Positions 6,716-13,568 of a stretch of DNA of 38,265 bases are shown here, piece after piece. Both the position numbers and the translations under genes were made by a program. The stretch spans positions 1 to 38,265 of the IMG/VR virus record IMGVR_UViG_3300012354_000007; one strand, given 5' to 3'. This DNA comes from a virus. Under the pieces are notes generated by a model, which saw only the letters and a program-made list of their open reading frames with translations, had not been told where the DNA came from and searched no databases. Every line of letters starts with the position of its first letter. Within the stretch, counting starts at the first letter, position 1.

Positions 6716-8335
6716 GTGAGCAATCTGCCCATGCGCGACTACCAGCGTGAGGCCGCCGCGGCGCTCTGGAACGGCTGGCTGACCGGTGGTCGACGTCTCG
6801 CCGTTGTGCTGCCCACCGGGTCCGGTAAAACCGTGATCATGGCGCACCTGGCCGTCGAGCGGGCGAATGCCGGAGAGCGTGTGCTGATCCTGGTGCACCG
6901 TGACGAGCTGATCGATCAGACGGCAGCGAAGCTGCGCAAGCTGGAGCCATCCATCAACATCGGTGTGGTCAAGGCCGAGCGCAACGACACACTGGCGCGC
7001 GTGGTCATCGCGTCGATCCAGACACTGGCCCGCGCCCGCCGGCTCGATCAGCTGATCTCGCGTGGCCGGTTCGGGCTCGTGCTCGCCGACGAGATCCATC
7101 TGTCCGTGTCGGATTCGTGGGTGCGCGTGCTGAAGGCCGTGGGGTGCTGGCAGGCAGACGGACCGCGACTCGGCGGCTTCACGGCCACGTTCAGCCGCGC
7201 GGACCGGCGCGGACTCGCGGACGTCTGGGAAGACGTGGTCTATACCAAGGGAATCAAGTGGTTCATCGAACGCGGCTACCTCGTCCCGCCGGTCGCGCAT
7301 GCAGTCACAACCGGTGTCGACTTCGACAACCTGAAGGTCAAGGGTGGCGACTACGACGCCGGCGACATGGACGTCAAGCTGGCCACCGACACTGCGCGTG
7401 ACGCGATCATTGAGGCGTACCAGACCTTCGCGTCCGGCCGGATCGGCGTGCTGTTCGCGCCCACGGTGGACAGCGCCCGCTACTTCGCCGAGGGTCTGAC
7501 GAGCGCCGGGATCCGTACCGAAGGTGTGTTCGGCGAGACCAGTCGCCCGCAGCGTGCCGAGATCTACGCCCGGCAGCGCAAGGGCGAGACGCAGTGCCTG
7601 GCGACCTGTACAGCGCTCGCAGAGGGGTGGGACGCGCCCTGGACGTCTGTCGGTATCCTCGTGCGCCCCACGCTGCATCAGGGCCTGTTCGTCCAGCAGA
7701 TCGGCCGGACGCTGCGTCCGTGGCCGGACAAATCGGATGCGGTCATCCTGGACGCCGCGGGCGCGACCCGGCGACACAGCCTGCATGCCGTGATCGAGCT
7801 GAACGAAACCGAGGAGAAGACGGCCTGGAACGACACCGGGGATGAGGAAGAACCCGAGGAGCGCGGACCCAGCGATGCGCCGGAGTACCGCGGACCGGTC
7901 GGATTCGAGCAGGTGGACTTGTTCGCCGGTACCGGGGCGCGCTGGCTGACCACCGCCGGCGGCGTGCTGTTCGTGGGCATGTCCACCGGATTCATCTTCC
8001 TGCATGAGCAGGACGGCGCGTGGAGTGTCGGGTTCATGGAGAAGTACCAGCAGCGCGGCCAGTGGCTGGCCGAAGGCCTGGACGCTGAAGAGGCCATCAC
8101 TGAGGGTGCCGACTACGCGATCCGCGAGGATCCCACGGTGGCCAGCTCGACGGCGTCATGGCGCAAGGGCAGGCGGGCGCCGAGTGACGCACAGATCGGC
8201 TACGCCGCAAAGCTCGGTATCTCCGCAGACGGAGAGTCGAAGGACAGTCTCTCGGACAAGATCACTATCAAGCTGGCCAGTCGTCAACTGGCCAGGTTCG
8301 CGCGAGCGAACTCACTGGAAGGGATCGGCGCATAG
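6716..8335 (+). CDS. superfamily 2 DNA helicase (DEIH type)
   Basis: 539 residues from GTG 6716. Walker A is GSGKT (residues 35-39), followed by LVHRDEL (Ia region), the DEIH box (125-128), a GGFTAT motif III, and motif VI QQIGRTLRPW near residue 330. The opening MRDYQREA is the Q-motif-like start seen in phage UvsW/RecG-like and type III restriction-type helicases. The C-terminal 170 residues carry an acidic linker and a helical segment (SDAQIGYAAKLG) that recurs in phage helicases. Likely role: remodelling branched or replicating phage DNA together with the downstream nuclease and SSB-like protein. Substrate polarity cannot be read from the sequence. Confidence 0.92.
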   Translation: MSNLPMRDYQREAAAALWNGWLTGGRRLAVVLPTGSGKTVIMAHLAVERANAGERVLILVHRDELIDQTAAKLRKLEPSINIGVVKAERNDTLARVVIASIQTLARARRLDQLISRGRFGLVLADEIHLSVSDSWVRVLKAVGCWQADGPRLGGFTATFSRADRRGLADVWEDVVYTKGIKWFIERGYLVPPVAHAVTTGVDFDNLKVKGGDYDAGDMDVKLATDTARDAIIEAYQTFASGRIGVLFAPTVDSARYFAEGLTSAGIRTEGVFGETSRPQRAEIYARQRKGETQCLATCTALAEGWDAPWTSVGILVRPTLHQGLFVQQIGRTLRPWPDKSDAVILDAAGATRRHSLHAVIELNETEEKTAWNDTGDEEEPEERGPSDAPEYRGPVGFEQVDLFAGTGARWLTTAGGVLFVGMSTGFIFLHEQDGAWSVGFMEKYQQRGQWLAEGLDAEEAITEGADYAIREDPTVASSTASWRKGRRAPSDAQIGYAAKLGISADGESKDSLSDKITIKLASRQLARFARANSLEGIGA

Positions 8336-8769
8336 TGGAATTCAGGACGGCAAGACTGCGAGCCGCGGTCACGCAGGCCATGAAAGACGACGAGGCATTG
8401 CACAATGCACGGGAATCGGAACGGGAACTGGCCTACCTGAAGGCGGTCAGTGAGTGGAATGACCAACATGCGGCAGCCTGGACCGCGGTACTCCCGGAAC
8501 TGAAGCTCAAACTTCGCAAGGGCCAGCCGATCACGGCGAGGGACGTGCCGAACAGCGGCAGGTACGGCAGCCACTACGCGGCATTCTTTGACACCATCAA
8601 GTCGGATAGTCGCGCGCATAAACCGGCGCCGGATCTGCACACACTGGCCAATGTGCTGGATCTGATCGAAGACGAGACGGTCACCACGTCGTCACTGCGC
8701 CATCTCGGTATCACGGCCACGACACTCCGGCGGCTCGCGGAGATCCTGCAATCGGCGGTGCCGAAGTGA
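8335..8769 (+). CDS. hypothetical helical protein, 144 aa
   Basis: GTG 8335 shares its first base with the helicase stop codon TAG. The N-terminal half is strongly helical and charged (RAAVTQAMKDDEALHNARESERE), suggesting a coiled coil. The C-terminus has an HTH-like LRHLGITATTLRRLAEIL. No family recognised. Tight spacing implies co-translation with the helicase. Confidence 0.75.
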   Translation: MEFRTARLRAAVTQAMKDDEALHNARESERELAYLKAVSEWNDQHAAAWTAVLPELKLKLRKGQPITARDVPNSGRYGSHYAAFFDTIKSDSRAHKPAPDLHTLANVLDLIEDETVTTSSLRHLGITATTLRRLAEILQSAVPK

Positions 8770-8948
8770 AACGCGAACGCTACAGCAAGATCGTGTTCGG
8801 AAATAGCAGCCCGAGCGTGAATGACCTGCGCACTGCGCTCGACACGATCGAAGCAGACCTGAGTGCCGATGCGGAGATTACCGTGCACAGCACCGGATCC
8901 GGGCACATCTCGGCCATCGTCGGCCTGACCGTTGAGGGGGACGAATGA
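8766..8948 (+). CDS. hypothetical protein, 60 aa, paralogue of the next gene
   Basis: Short protein with a helix (NDLRTALDTIEADLSADAEITV) and a final strand. The next gene has the same helix-strand pattern (ELRDAMAILEGQLGTDCHIRF), suggesting an old tandem duplication. GTGA overlap upstream (start GTG 8766), ATGA overlap downstream. Function unknown. Confidence 0.75.
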   Translation: MKRERYSKIVFGNSSPSVNDLRTALDTIEADLSADAEITVHSTGSGHISAIVGLTVEGDE

Positions 8949-9208
8949 AGACGGTACGGCATCTGGAAGTCTACGTGGGCAATGGACATGGGTGCACGCT
9001 GACCGAGCTACGCGACGCGATGGCCATACTCGAAGGCCAGCTGGGAACGGACTGCCACATCCGTTTCCGGGGGACTGATTGGCAGACGGCCACCGTGGAG
9101 ATGCCGGACGGACCGCGCATCAACATCGGCGTATTGCTCGGATCGGCTGAAGTCGAAGTGGACCGATACGGTTCGCCTGTATCCCCAAAGAACAGTGAGA
9201 AGTCATGA
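8945..9208 (+). CDS. hypothetical protein, 87 aa, paralogue of the previous gene
   Basis: Starts ATG 8945 with a GAGGGGG purine stretch upstream. Contains the TELRDAMAILEGQLG helix shared with the preceding gene, then strands and a short basic, Ser-rich tail. No family recognised. Coupled by ATGA overlaps at both ends. Confidence 0.75.
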   Translation: MKTVRHLEVYVGNGHGCTLTELRDAMAILEGQLGTDCHIRFRGTDWQTATVEMPDGPRINIGVLLGSAEVEVDRYGSPVSPKNSEKS

Positions 9209-9405
9209 GCGGCCACGACTGCCCGTGTGGCTGCGGTAGCGTGATCTCGTCGACCATGCTGTCCTGCAAACCATCCTGGTTCAGGCTGCCCAAGACACTG
9301 CGTAACGAGATCTGGGCAGCCTATCGGAATCACGACGTCGACACGCACGCCGATCTGGTCCGTGAGGCCATCGACCGGATCGCGGCGGGAGGGAAGCAGC
9401 AGTGA
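9205..9405 (+). CDS. zinc-binding small phage protein (CPCGCG)
   Basis: 66 residues starting MSGHDCPCGCG, with a further Cys in SCKPSWFRLP and a helical C-terminus (HADLVREAIDRI). The sequence CPCGCG, a later LxCxxxWxxLP, then Arg-Asn helix is a widely seen actinophage family of unknown function that probably binds one zinc ion. Often encoded beside replication and recombination genes, as here. Confidence 0.8.
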   Translation: MSGHDCPCGCGSVISSTMLSCKPSWFRLPKTLRNEIWAAYRNHDVDTHADLVREAIDRIAAGGKQQ

Positions 9406-9521
9406 CCGCACGTATCACCTGCGCCAGTTGTGGCGGATCGGTGCACCCTGGCAAGTGCTCGAAGCCCAAGCCGACGCAGTCCCCGTCCAAGCCCCAGAAG
9501 GAAGAGAAGAAAAACAAGTGA
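9402..9521 (+). CDS. tiny Cys-containing basic protein, 39 aa
   Basis: Reads from GTG 9402 (VTARITCASCGG...) to TGA 9521. It has CASCGG and a later Cys (PGKCSK), followed by a Lys/Pro/Glu-rich tail. It is connected to both neighbours by GTGA overlaps. Possibly a zinc-ribbon fragment; function unknown. Confidence 0.6.
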   Translation: MTARITCASCGGSVHPGKCSKPKPTQSPSKPQKEEKKNK

Positions 9522-11329
9522 CCACAGTGGACGAACAGCAGGCCGCACTCTTCGCCGACCTGAACGCCGATCCCGGCGCCGCGAACAAGAACGAGCCGCC
9601 GCGCGACCAGTACGGCCGGTACCTCCTGCCCGACCTGCGCGGTGGCAAGGTGTCCGGACGCACCCGGGCAACCACGATCGCGAAGGCCCTGGACGATGGC
9701 TACCACCTGTCGCTCTGGGCGCAGCGGCAGGCCGTCTTCGGTCTCTCTCGCCGGCGTGATCTGCTGGCCCTGGTGGACTCCTGCCCGGACCCGTCCACAC
9801 CGGACGGCAAGAATCTACTGAACGATGTCGTCGAGCGGGCGAAGGACACTGTCCAGTCCGGCGGCGGCGCCAGCTACGGCACAGCTCTGCACGCGTTCAC
9901 CGAGCGCATGGTGACCGAGGGGGACGCCGCACTGGCGACCATCCCCGCCGAGTACCACGGCGACCTGATGGCCTACCGGGAGAAGCTGACCGAGTACGGC
10001 TTCCGCGAGTTCCCGAGCATGCTCGAACGGACAATCTACAACTCCGGCGTGAACTCCGCGGGTACGTTCGATCGCATCATCATGATGCCGGACGGCACGT
10101 TGGCAATCGCGGATCTGAAGACGCAGAAGACCATGGAGTTCGGCGGCCTGGCCGTCGCGATCCAGCTGGCCATCTACGCCAACGCAGACGCCGTCTACAA
10201 CTTCGAGACCGGTAAGTACGACCCCATGCCGAACGTATCGAAGGACAAGGCATACGTCTTCCATCTGCCGGTCGGACAGAAGCTCTGCAAGATCTACGAA
10301 GTCGACATCCGGATCGGGTGGGTGGCCGCACTCGAAGCCGTCCGGGTGCGCGAGCTCCGTTCGATCAAGACGTTGGTACAGCCCTACGCCCCAGGTGTCC
10401 GGCCGGGCGCCGGTCTGCCGGGCTCCGGCCACCCGCAGCAGGATCCGACGATCCAAATGGGTGACCCGTTCGCCAGCCTGAACACTGCTGCCGCCGCGGA
10501 CATCCCGCTGGCCGGTCTCGCCAATGACCTGCGCGCGGCCAACCCGAGCATGGATACGCCGGTCAGTGACGCCGCGATCACGGCGGTGAGCAACGGCCAC
10601 GCGGTCACGGAGGCTGCGCTGGCCCTGCCCGCGTCCGGCGTCCAGCCACCGCCCAGCGGTCACCCCGCCTGGTCGTCTGCGCAGCAGGCGAACATCATGC
10701 TCAACTCGGACGGTACTGCGCAGGCGACGGCCCACAGTGGCACGCCGTCACTCGTCGCTCACGTCGATCAGGTGGCCGCCGGACGCAAGCTACTGTGGGA
10801 CAACGAGACCGCCATGTCCACGCTGTCCAAGGCCGAAATGCAGGAGGTGGCTCGTCAGCACGGTGTCACTGATCTGAAGCGGTACAAGGCGAAGCTGATC
10901 GCAGACGTGCTGGCCGCACGTGCCGCCGGCGTCCTGCCCGAGCTGGACGGCCCGTCCACCGAGGCCGCCACGTCCGCCGCGGTAGAGGGTGTCGCGCAGG
11001 CATCGGAGATCGGCGGCGCGGGTGTGCCGAGCGAGCCGATCACGCCGCCGGAGCAGCCTCTCACCACGGCCACCGCAGGTGACGGCACTGTACCCGTGGC
11101 CGCGGCGGGCCAGCTCGGTACGTCGGTGCACAACCCATTCGCCACGGGCATGCCCGCAGCCGCCGAGACACCGCCGGAGGACTTCGTGGCGTCCATGCAT
11201 GCCGCGGGGTCACTGGCCGAACTCGGCGCCGTGTGGGACCGGGCGGGCACTGCCGGGCAGAGCGCCGAACTCTATGCCGCGGGCGACACCCGCAAGGCGG
11301 AGCTGGCCCGAATGGGCGTACGCGGATGA
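9518..11329 (+). CDS. RecB/Cas4-like PD-(D/E)XK nuclease with long tail
   Basis: 603 residues from GTG 9518. The nuclease core lies in residues ~110-290: GTALHAF, then GTFDRI (D185) and IADLKT (D199, K201), the D...DxK arrangement of RecB-family exonucleases. The rest (about 300 residues) is Ala/Pro/Thr-rich and probably disordered, interrupted by a compact helical piece near residues 425-470 (LSKAEMQEVARQHG...). The tail contains DPFA and NPFA motifs, also present in the SSB-like protein two genes downstream. Likely a 5'-3' or ssDNA exonuclease in phage recombination or replication; polarity is not determinable here. Confidence 0.85.
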   Translation: MTTVDEQQAALFADLNADPGAANKNEPPRDQYGRYLLPDLRGGKVSGRTRATTIAKALDDGYHLSLWAQRQAVFGLSRRRDLLALVDSCPDPSTPDGKNLLNDVVERAKDTVQSGGGASYGTALHAFTERMVTEGDAALATIPAEYHGDLMAYREKLTEYGFREFPSMLERTIYNSGVNSAGTFDRIIMMPDGTLAIADLKTQKTMEFGGLAVAIQLAIYANADAVYNFETGKYDPMPNVSKDKAYVFHLPVGQKLCKIYEVDIRIGWVAALEAVRVRELRSIKTLVQPYAPGVRPGAGLPGSGHPQQDPTIQMGDPFASLNTAAAADIPLAGLANDLRAANPSMDTPVSDAAITAVSNGHAVTEAALALPASGVQPPPSGHPAWSSAQQANIMLNSDGTAQATAHSGTPSLVAHVDQVAAGRKLLWDNETAMSTLSKAEMQEVARQHGVTDLKRYKAKLIADVLAARAAGVLPELDGPSTEAATSAAVEGVAQASEIGGAGVPSEPITPPEQPLTTATAGDGTVPVAAAGQLGTSVHNPFATGMPAAAETPPEDFVASMHAAGSLAELGAVWDRAGTAGQSAELYAAGDTRKAELARMGVRG

Positions 11330-11574
11330 CGGAGGTGGACGACGGACACACGCACCTGGTAGTTGATGGCGTCACATCGGACTACTACTTGCGCGGACCG
11401 GGAACCGTCCGGGCAATGATCGAGATCTTCGACGACGTCGTCGAACACGAACTCAAGGGCGACGGCACTCCCCGATACTGCTATTGCTCGATGACTACCG
11501 GCATCCGTTGGGCCGACGTGATGTCCGCTCACCCGGACCACGATCGTGCCTTGACATCCGATGGCAACCACTGA
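11326..11574 (+). CDS. hypothetical protein, 82 aa
   Basis: Starts ATG 11326 overlapping the nuclease stop (ATGA). Contains an acidic strand-helix section (AMIEIFDDVVEHEL) and a YCYCSMTTG motif. No family recognised. The 3' end carries the 10-bp repeat promoter for the next gene inside its coding sequence (from 11551), so promoter and codons are shared. Confidence 0.72.
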   Translation: MTEVDDGHTHLVVDGVTSDYYLRGPGTVRAMIEIFDDVVEHELKGDGTPRYCYCSMTTGIRWADVMSAHPDHDRALTSDGNH

Positions 11575-11580
11575 CACGCT
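11551..11580 (+). promoter_or_regulatory. promoter with 10-bp repeats for the SSB-like gene
   Basis: TTGACA 11551-11556, 18-bp spacer, CACGCT 11575-11580, with units TGACATCCGA, TGGCAACCAC and TGACACGCTG in register from 11552. Predicted start about 11587. The transcript would carry a ~90-base leader with the hairpin at 11591-11624. Confidence 0.55.
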
Positions 11581-11590
11581 GACAGGCAAG

Positions 11591-11624
11591 CAGGCAGCCC
11601 GACTTACCCGTGCCGGGCTGCCTG
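11591..11624 (+). terminator. perfect 11-bp hairpin in the leader of the SSB-like gene
   Basis: CAGGCAGCCCG (11591-11601) pairs perfectly with CGGGCTGCCTG (11614-11624) around a 12-base loop. There is no T-run after it. It lies after the upstream gene's stop and a few bases after the predicted start of the downstream gene, so it can be read either as a terminator of the long operon or as a leader structure controlling the SSB-like gene. Confidence 0.6.
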
Positions 11625-11675
11625 CGCACCACAACCGTTCTATAGCTTCGAAGTTCCACGGCGAAAGGTAAGAAA

Positions 11676-12407
11676 ATGACGACACCCGACCCGTTCGACC
11701 AACTCAATCAGGACTCGAAGAAGGGTGCGCCGGCGATCAGCTTCGCTACGCTGTTCGGCCAGAACCACCCGCGCGCCGGTCAGCCCACCGGTTTTAAGGG
11801 TGTCGCCAAGGGCGGAACCGTGATCTCGGTGGCCAAGCAGCAGTCCACGGACCCGGACAACAAGCTCAAGTTCTGGCCGATCAAGCCGGGCCAGGCACAG
11901 GGCGATCCGGTGATGGTGTGGGTGTTCACGCTCCAGACCACCGAGAAGGACCCGGCCAATGCGTTCGACAATGGCGTCCGCTCGCTTTGGGCCGAGGAGG
12001 GCACCGAGCTGTACAAGACGATCATGGGTGCCATCCGGGAGTCTCAGATCAAGGTCGGCCCGGGCGTCGGCGTGTACGCGGCCTGGATCGGCGAGCGGCC
12101 GAGCAAGAAACCGGGCGCGCAGCCTGCCAAGCTGTTCGCAGCCAAGATCGTACCCGCGGAACAGAGCGCCTTGGCTGCCGATGCGGCAGCGTTTCAGCCG
12201 GCACAGCAGGCAGCTCCGCCCCAGGCACCCGTCCAGCAGCAAGCTGCACCCCCGCAGTACACGCCTCAGCAGCCGATCCCGGCCGCGCCTGTCCAGCCGG
12301 CAGCCGGAAACCCGTTCGCGGCGGCTGTGCCCGCACAGGCTGCCACTCAGCCCGTCCAGCAGCCGGCCCCGGCGCAGCCCGCCGGGAATCCGTTCGCGAA
12401 CATCTGA
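11676..12407 (+). CDS. probable single-stranded DNA-binding protein
   Basis: 243 residues from ATG 11676. Residues 1-160 form a compact beta-rich domain with aromatic residues (FATLFG, LKFWPIKP, VWVFTLQT, VYAAWIG). The last ~80 residues are Gln/Pro/Ala-rich and disordered, ending GNPFANI, with a second GNPFA earlier. OB-like core plus low-complexity tail plus a conserved hydrophobic tip is the architecture of SSBs. The position behind a RecB-like nuclease and a helicase also fits. The family assignment is inference from architecture and context, not from a signature motif. It has its own promoter and a structured leader, suggesting separately tuned, high expression. Confidence 0.65.
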   Translation: MTTPDPFDQLNQDSKKGAPAISFATLFGQNHPRAGQPTGFKGVAKGGTVISVAKQQSTDPDNKLKFWPIKPGQAQGDPVMVWVFTLQTTEKDPANAFDNGVRSLWAEEGTELYKTIMGAIRESQIKVGPGVGVYAAWIGERPSKKPGAQPAKLFAAKIVPAEQSALAADAAAFQPAQQAAPPQAPVQQQAAPPQYTPQQPIPAAPVQPAAGNPFAAAVPAQAATQPVQQPAPAQPAGNPFANI

Positions 12408-12418
12408 TAGATGATCTT

Positions 12419-12477
12419 CCGGCCAATCCCTCGAACGGCCGGTTGTGGGCCCGTCCGCTCCTCCCCCGACGACGGGC
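12419..12477 (+). terminator. two consecutive hairpins after the SSB-like gene
   Basis: Hairpin 1: CCGGCC (12419-12424) with GGCCGG (12437-12442). Hairpin 2: GCCCGTC (12449-12455) with GACGGGC (12471-12477). They begin 12 bases after the stop codon. No U-tract follows, as is common for actinobacterial terminators. Likely terminates the rightward operon just ahead of the tRNA-like element. Confidence 0.55.
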
Positions 12478-12478
12478 A

Positions 12479-12560
12479 GTGTCTGTAGCTCGAAGAGAAG
12501 TACGGCGAGAGCGTGCGTCATGGCGACGTAAGGTTGTGGGTTCGAGCCCCACCAGACACA
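12479..12560 (+). tRNA. tRNA-like element, atypical D-arm and anticodon loop
   Basis: The ends fold as a tRNA: acceptor GTGTCTG (12479-12485) pairs 7/7 with CAGACAC (12553-12559), and the T-arm is GTGGG / TTCGAGC / CCCAC (12536-12552). The spacer TA, D-stem GCTC/GAGC, anticodon stem TGCGT/ACGTA and 5-base variable loop also fit. Two things do not. The D-loop is 17 bases, and the 7-base anticodon loop CATGGCG has A rather than T at position 33, giving UGG (Pro) only by position. Discriminator A 12560; CCA is not encoded. Either a degenerate tRNA, a tRNA mimic, or a real tRNA with an odd D-loop. Confidence 0.6.
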
Positions 12561-12562
12561 CA

Positions 12563-12650
12563 GGGAGTCGACCGGCGACCGCAGGAAATACGCGGACGGT
12601 TTCGGGTTCATGACCGGAGCGGCAGCCGTGGCCTTCACCGGTCGATCTCC
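12563..12650 (+). ncRNA. possible structured RNA with 12-bp closing stem
   Basis: GGAGTCGACCGG (12564-12575) pairs with CCGGTCGATCTCC (12638-12650) with a single bulged base, enclosing a 62-base loop that has its own short complementary segments (ACCG/CGGT). No ORF with coding character is present. The sequence CTAGAACC follows at 12652. The other strong hairpin in this gap (12730-12785) is followed by the same eight bases. Presence of the stem is read from the sequence; that it is transcribed is inference. Confidence 0.35.
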
Positions 12651-12729
12651 ACTAGAACCCAGTCACTCACCACGCCTAATATCCGGACGGCGTCGGGATA
12701 GCGCGTCCTGACATGGGTGGTGACTGGTA

Positions 12730-12785
12730 GGCGGGACGGCCAAGCTGAAGGGGCTTCGGGATCCTGAATGCGCAGCCGTCCCGCC
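12730..12785 (+). ncRNA. possible structured RNA, 11-bp perfect stem upstream of the LuxR-type gene
   Basis: GGCGGGACGGC (12730-12740) pairs perfectly with GCCGTCCCGCC (12775-12785). The 34-base loop has an inner AAGC/GCTT helix. CTAGAACC follows at 12787, and the regulator gene begins 35 bases downstream, so this could also be a 5' leader structure of that gene. A smaller hairpin (GGACG/CGTCC) lies between the two stems at about 12684-12707. Confidence 0.4.
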
Positions 12786-12819
12786 GCTAGAACCACACCA
12801 TGAGCGAAGGGACTCCGGG

Positions 12820-13299
12820 ATGGTGGACACTGACCAACGGCTCGTCAGGCTGACAGAGCACGAGTGGAAGATCACAACACTGATCGCGCTCGGTCACTCG
12901 AACCGGATGATCGCGCAGGCGCAGTTCATCTCGCCGGATACACTCCGGCACCACCTGAAGAACATCCGCTACAAGTTCGGTGTCCGGACCACGCAGGAAG
13001 CCGGCCGACTGGCCCGCAAGGCAGGGATCCTGTCCACGTACGTGGCGAGCCCTGTGCTCGAGCGACCGGTGTTCCGCGAGGAGGTCGACGAGCTGGCCGC
13101 CGAGTTGTTCCGATGCATGGCCAGGGAGCCACGAGCCCGGTCGACGCGCACATGGCGGGATGTCGACGACGCCACCCGGGCGACGTATCGACGGCTGGCC
13201 ACGCACTCACTGGCCTATTACCACCACATGGTGAGAGCAGACCGAGACGGCACCGCACAGGAGCATGGGACAGGCGCCGTCTCGGCCGGATTAGCCTAA
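12820..13299 (+). CDS. LuxR/GerE-type HTH transcription regulator
   Basis: 159 residues from ATG 12820 (GAAGGGA upstream). Residues ~10-65 are a LuxR-type HTH: LTEHEWKITTLIALGHSN, the turn, then SPDTLRHHLKNIRYKFGV and TTQEAGRLARKAG. No receiver or ligand-binding domain precedes it. The C-terminal ~70 residues include a WRDVDDATRATYRRLA motif that recurs in actinobacterial and phage proteins. The gene ends tail-to-tail with the late operon (TAA/TAG overlapping at 13296-13299). Position after the early operon suggests a timing regulator; its target is not known. Confidence 0.8.
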   Translation: MVDTDQRLVRLTEHEWKITTLIALGHSNRMIAQAQFISPDTLRHHLKNIRYKFGVRTTQEAGRLARKAGILSTYVASPVLERPVFREEVDELAAELFRCMAREPRARSTRTWRDVDDATRATYRRLATHSLAYYHHMVRADRDGTAQEHGTGAVSAGLA

Positions 13300-13568
13300 G
13301 GGATCTTCGGGCTGTTCTTCGGCCCCCAGAGCACGGCCAGCGTGCCGAGCGCCAGCGTGATGAGCCCGGTCCACTTCACGTCCAGGTGGACGCCATTGGC
13401 CTCGAGCACTGTGAACACCGCGGCGGGCGTGAGCGTGCCCAGGAACGCCATCAGGGCCTTGGCGTACCGCTTGTACCACGGCGACACATCCTCCTGCCAG
13501 CCCGGAGCGGCTCCGCCGGCGGGGATGGGTTCCGGCGAGTCGCCCTCGGCCCATTCAACCGGGCTCAC
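13296..13568 (-). CDS. holin-like membrane protein
   Basis: 90 residues, start GTG 13568 overlapping the endolysin stop. A soluble Pro/Gly-rich N-terminus (about 30 residues) is followed by two hydrophobic segments (YAKALMAFLGTLTPAAVFTVL and WTGLITLALGTLAVLWG) with a charged PKNSPKIP end. Size, two-TM topology and direct coupling to the lysozyme gene are typical of actinophage holins. Holin activity is inferred from context; it is the last gene of the late operon. Confidence 0.75.
   Translation of the reverse strand: MSPVEWAEGDSPEPIPAGGAAPGWQEDVSPWYKRYAKALMAFLGTLTPAAVFTVLEANGVHLDVKWTGLITLALGTLAVLWGPKNSPKIP

Noticed and set aside
6506-8005. Minus-strand ORF of 499 codons opposite the helicase
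   Set aside because: No domain sense, and the plus strand shows complete helicase motifs in order.
12479-12560. Reading the tRNA-like element as initiator tRNA-Met (CAT at 12519-12521)
   Set aside because: With CAT as anticodon the anticodon stem loses two of five pairs (C-C and G-G). The better fold puts TGG in the anticodon place.
12800-12853. 17-codon ORF overlapping the LuxR-type gene start
   Set aside because: No Shine-Dalgarno; too short to support. A leader-peptide role cannot be shown.
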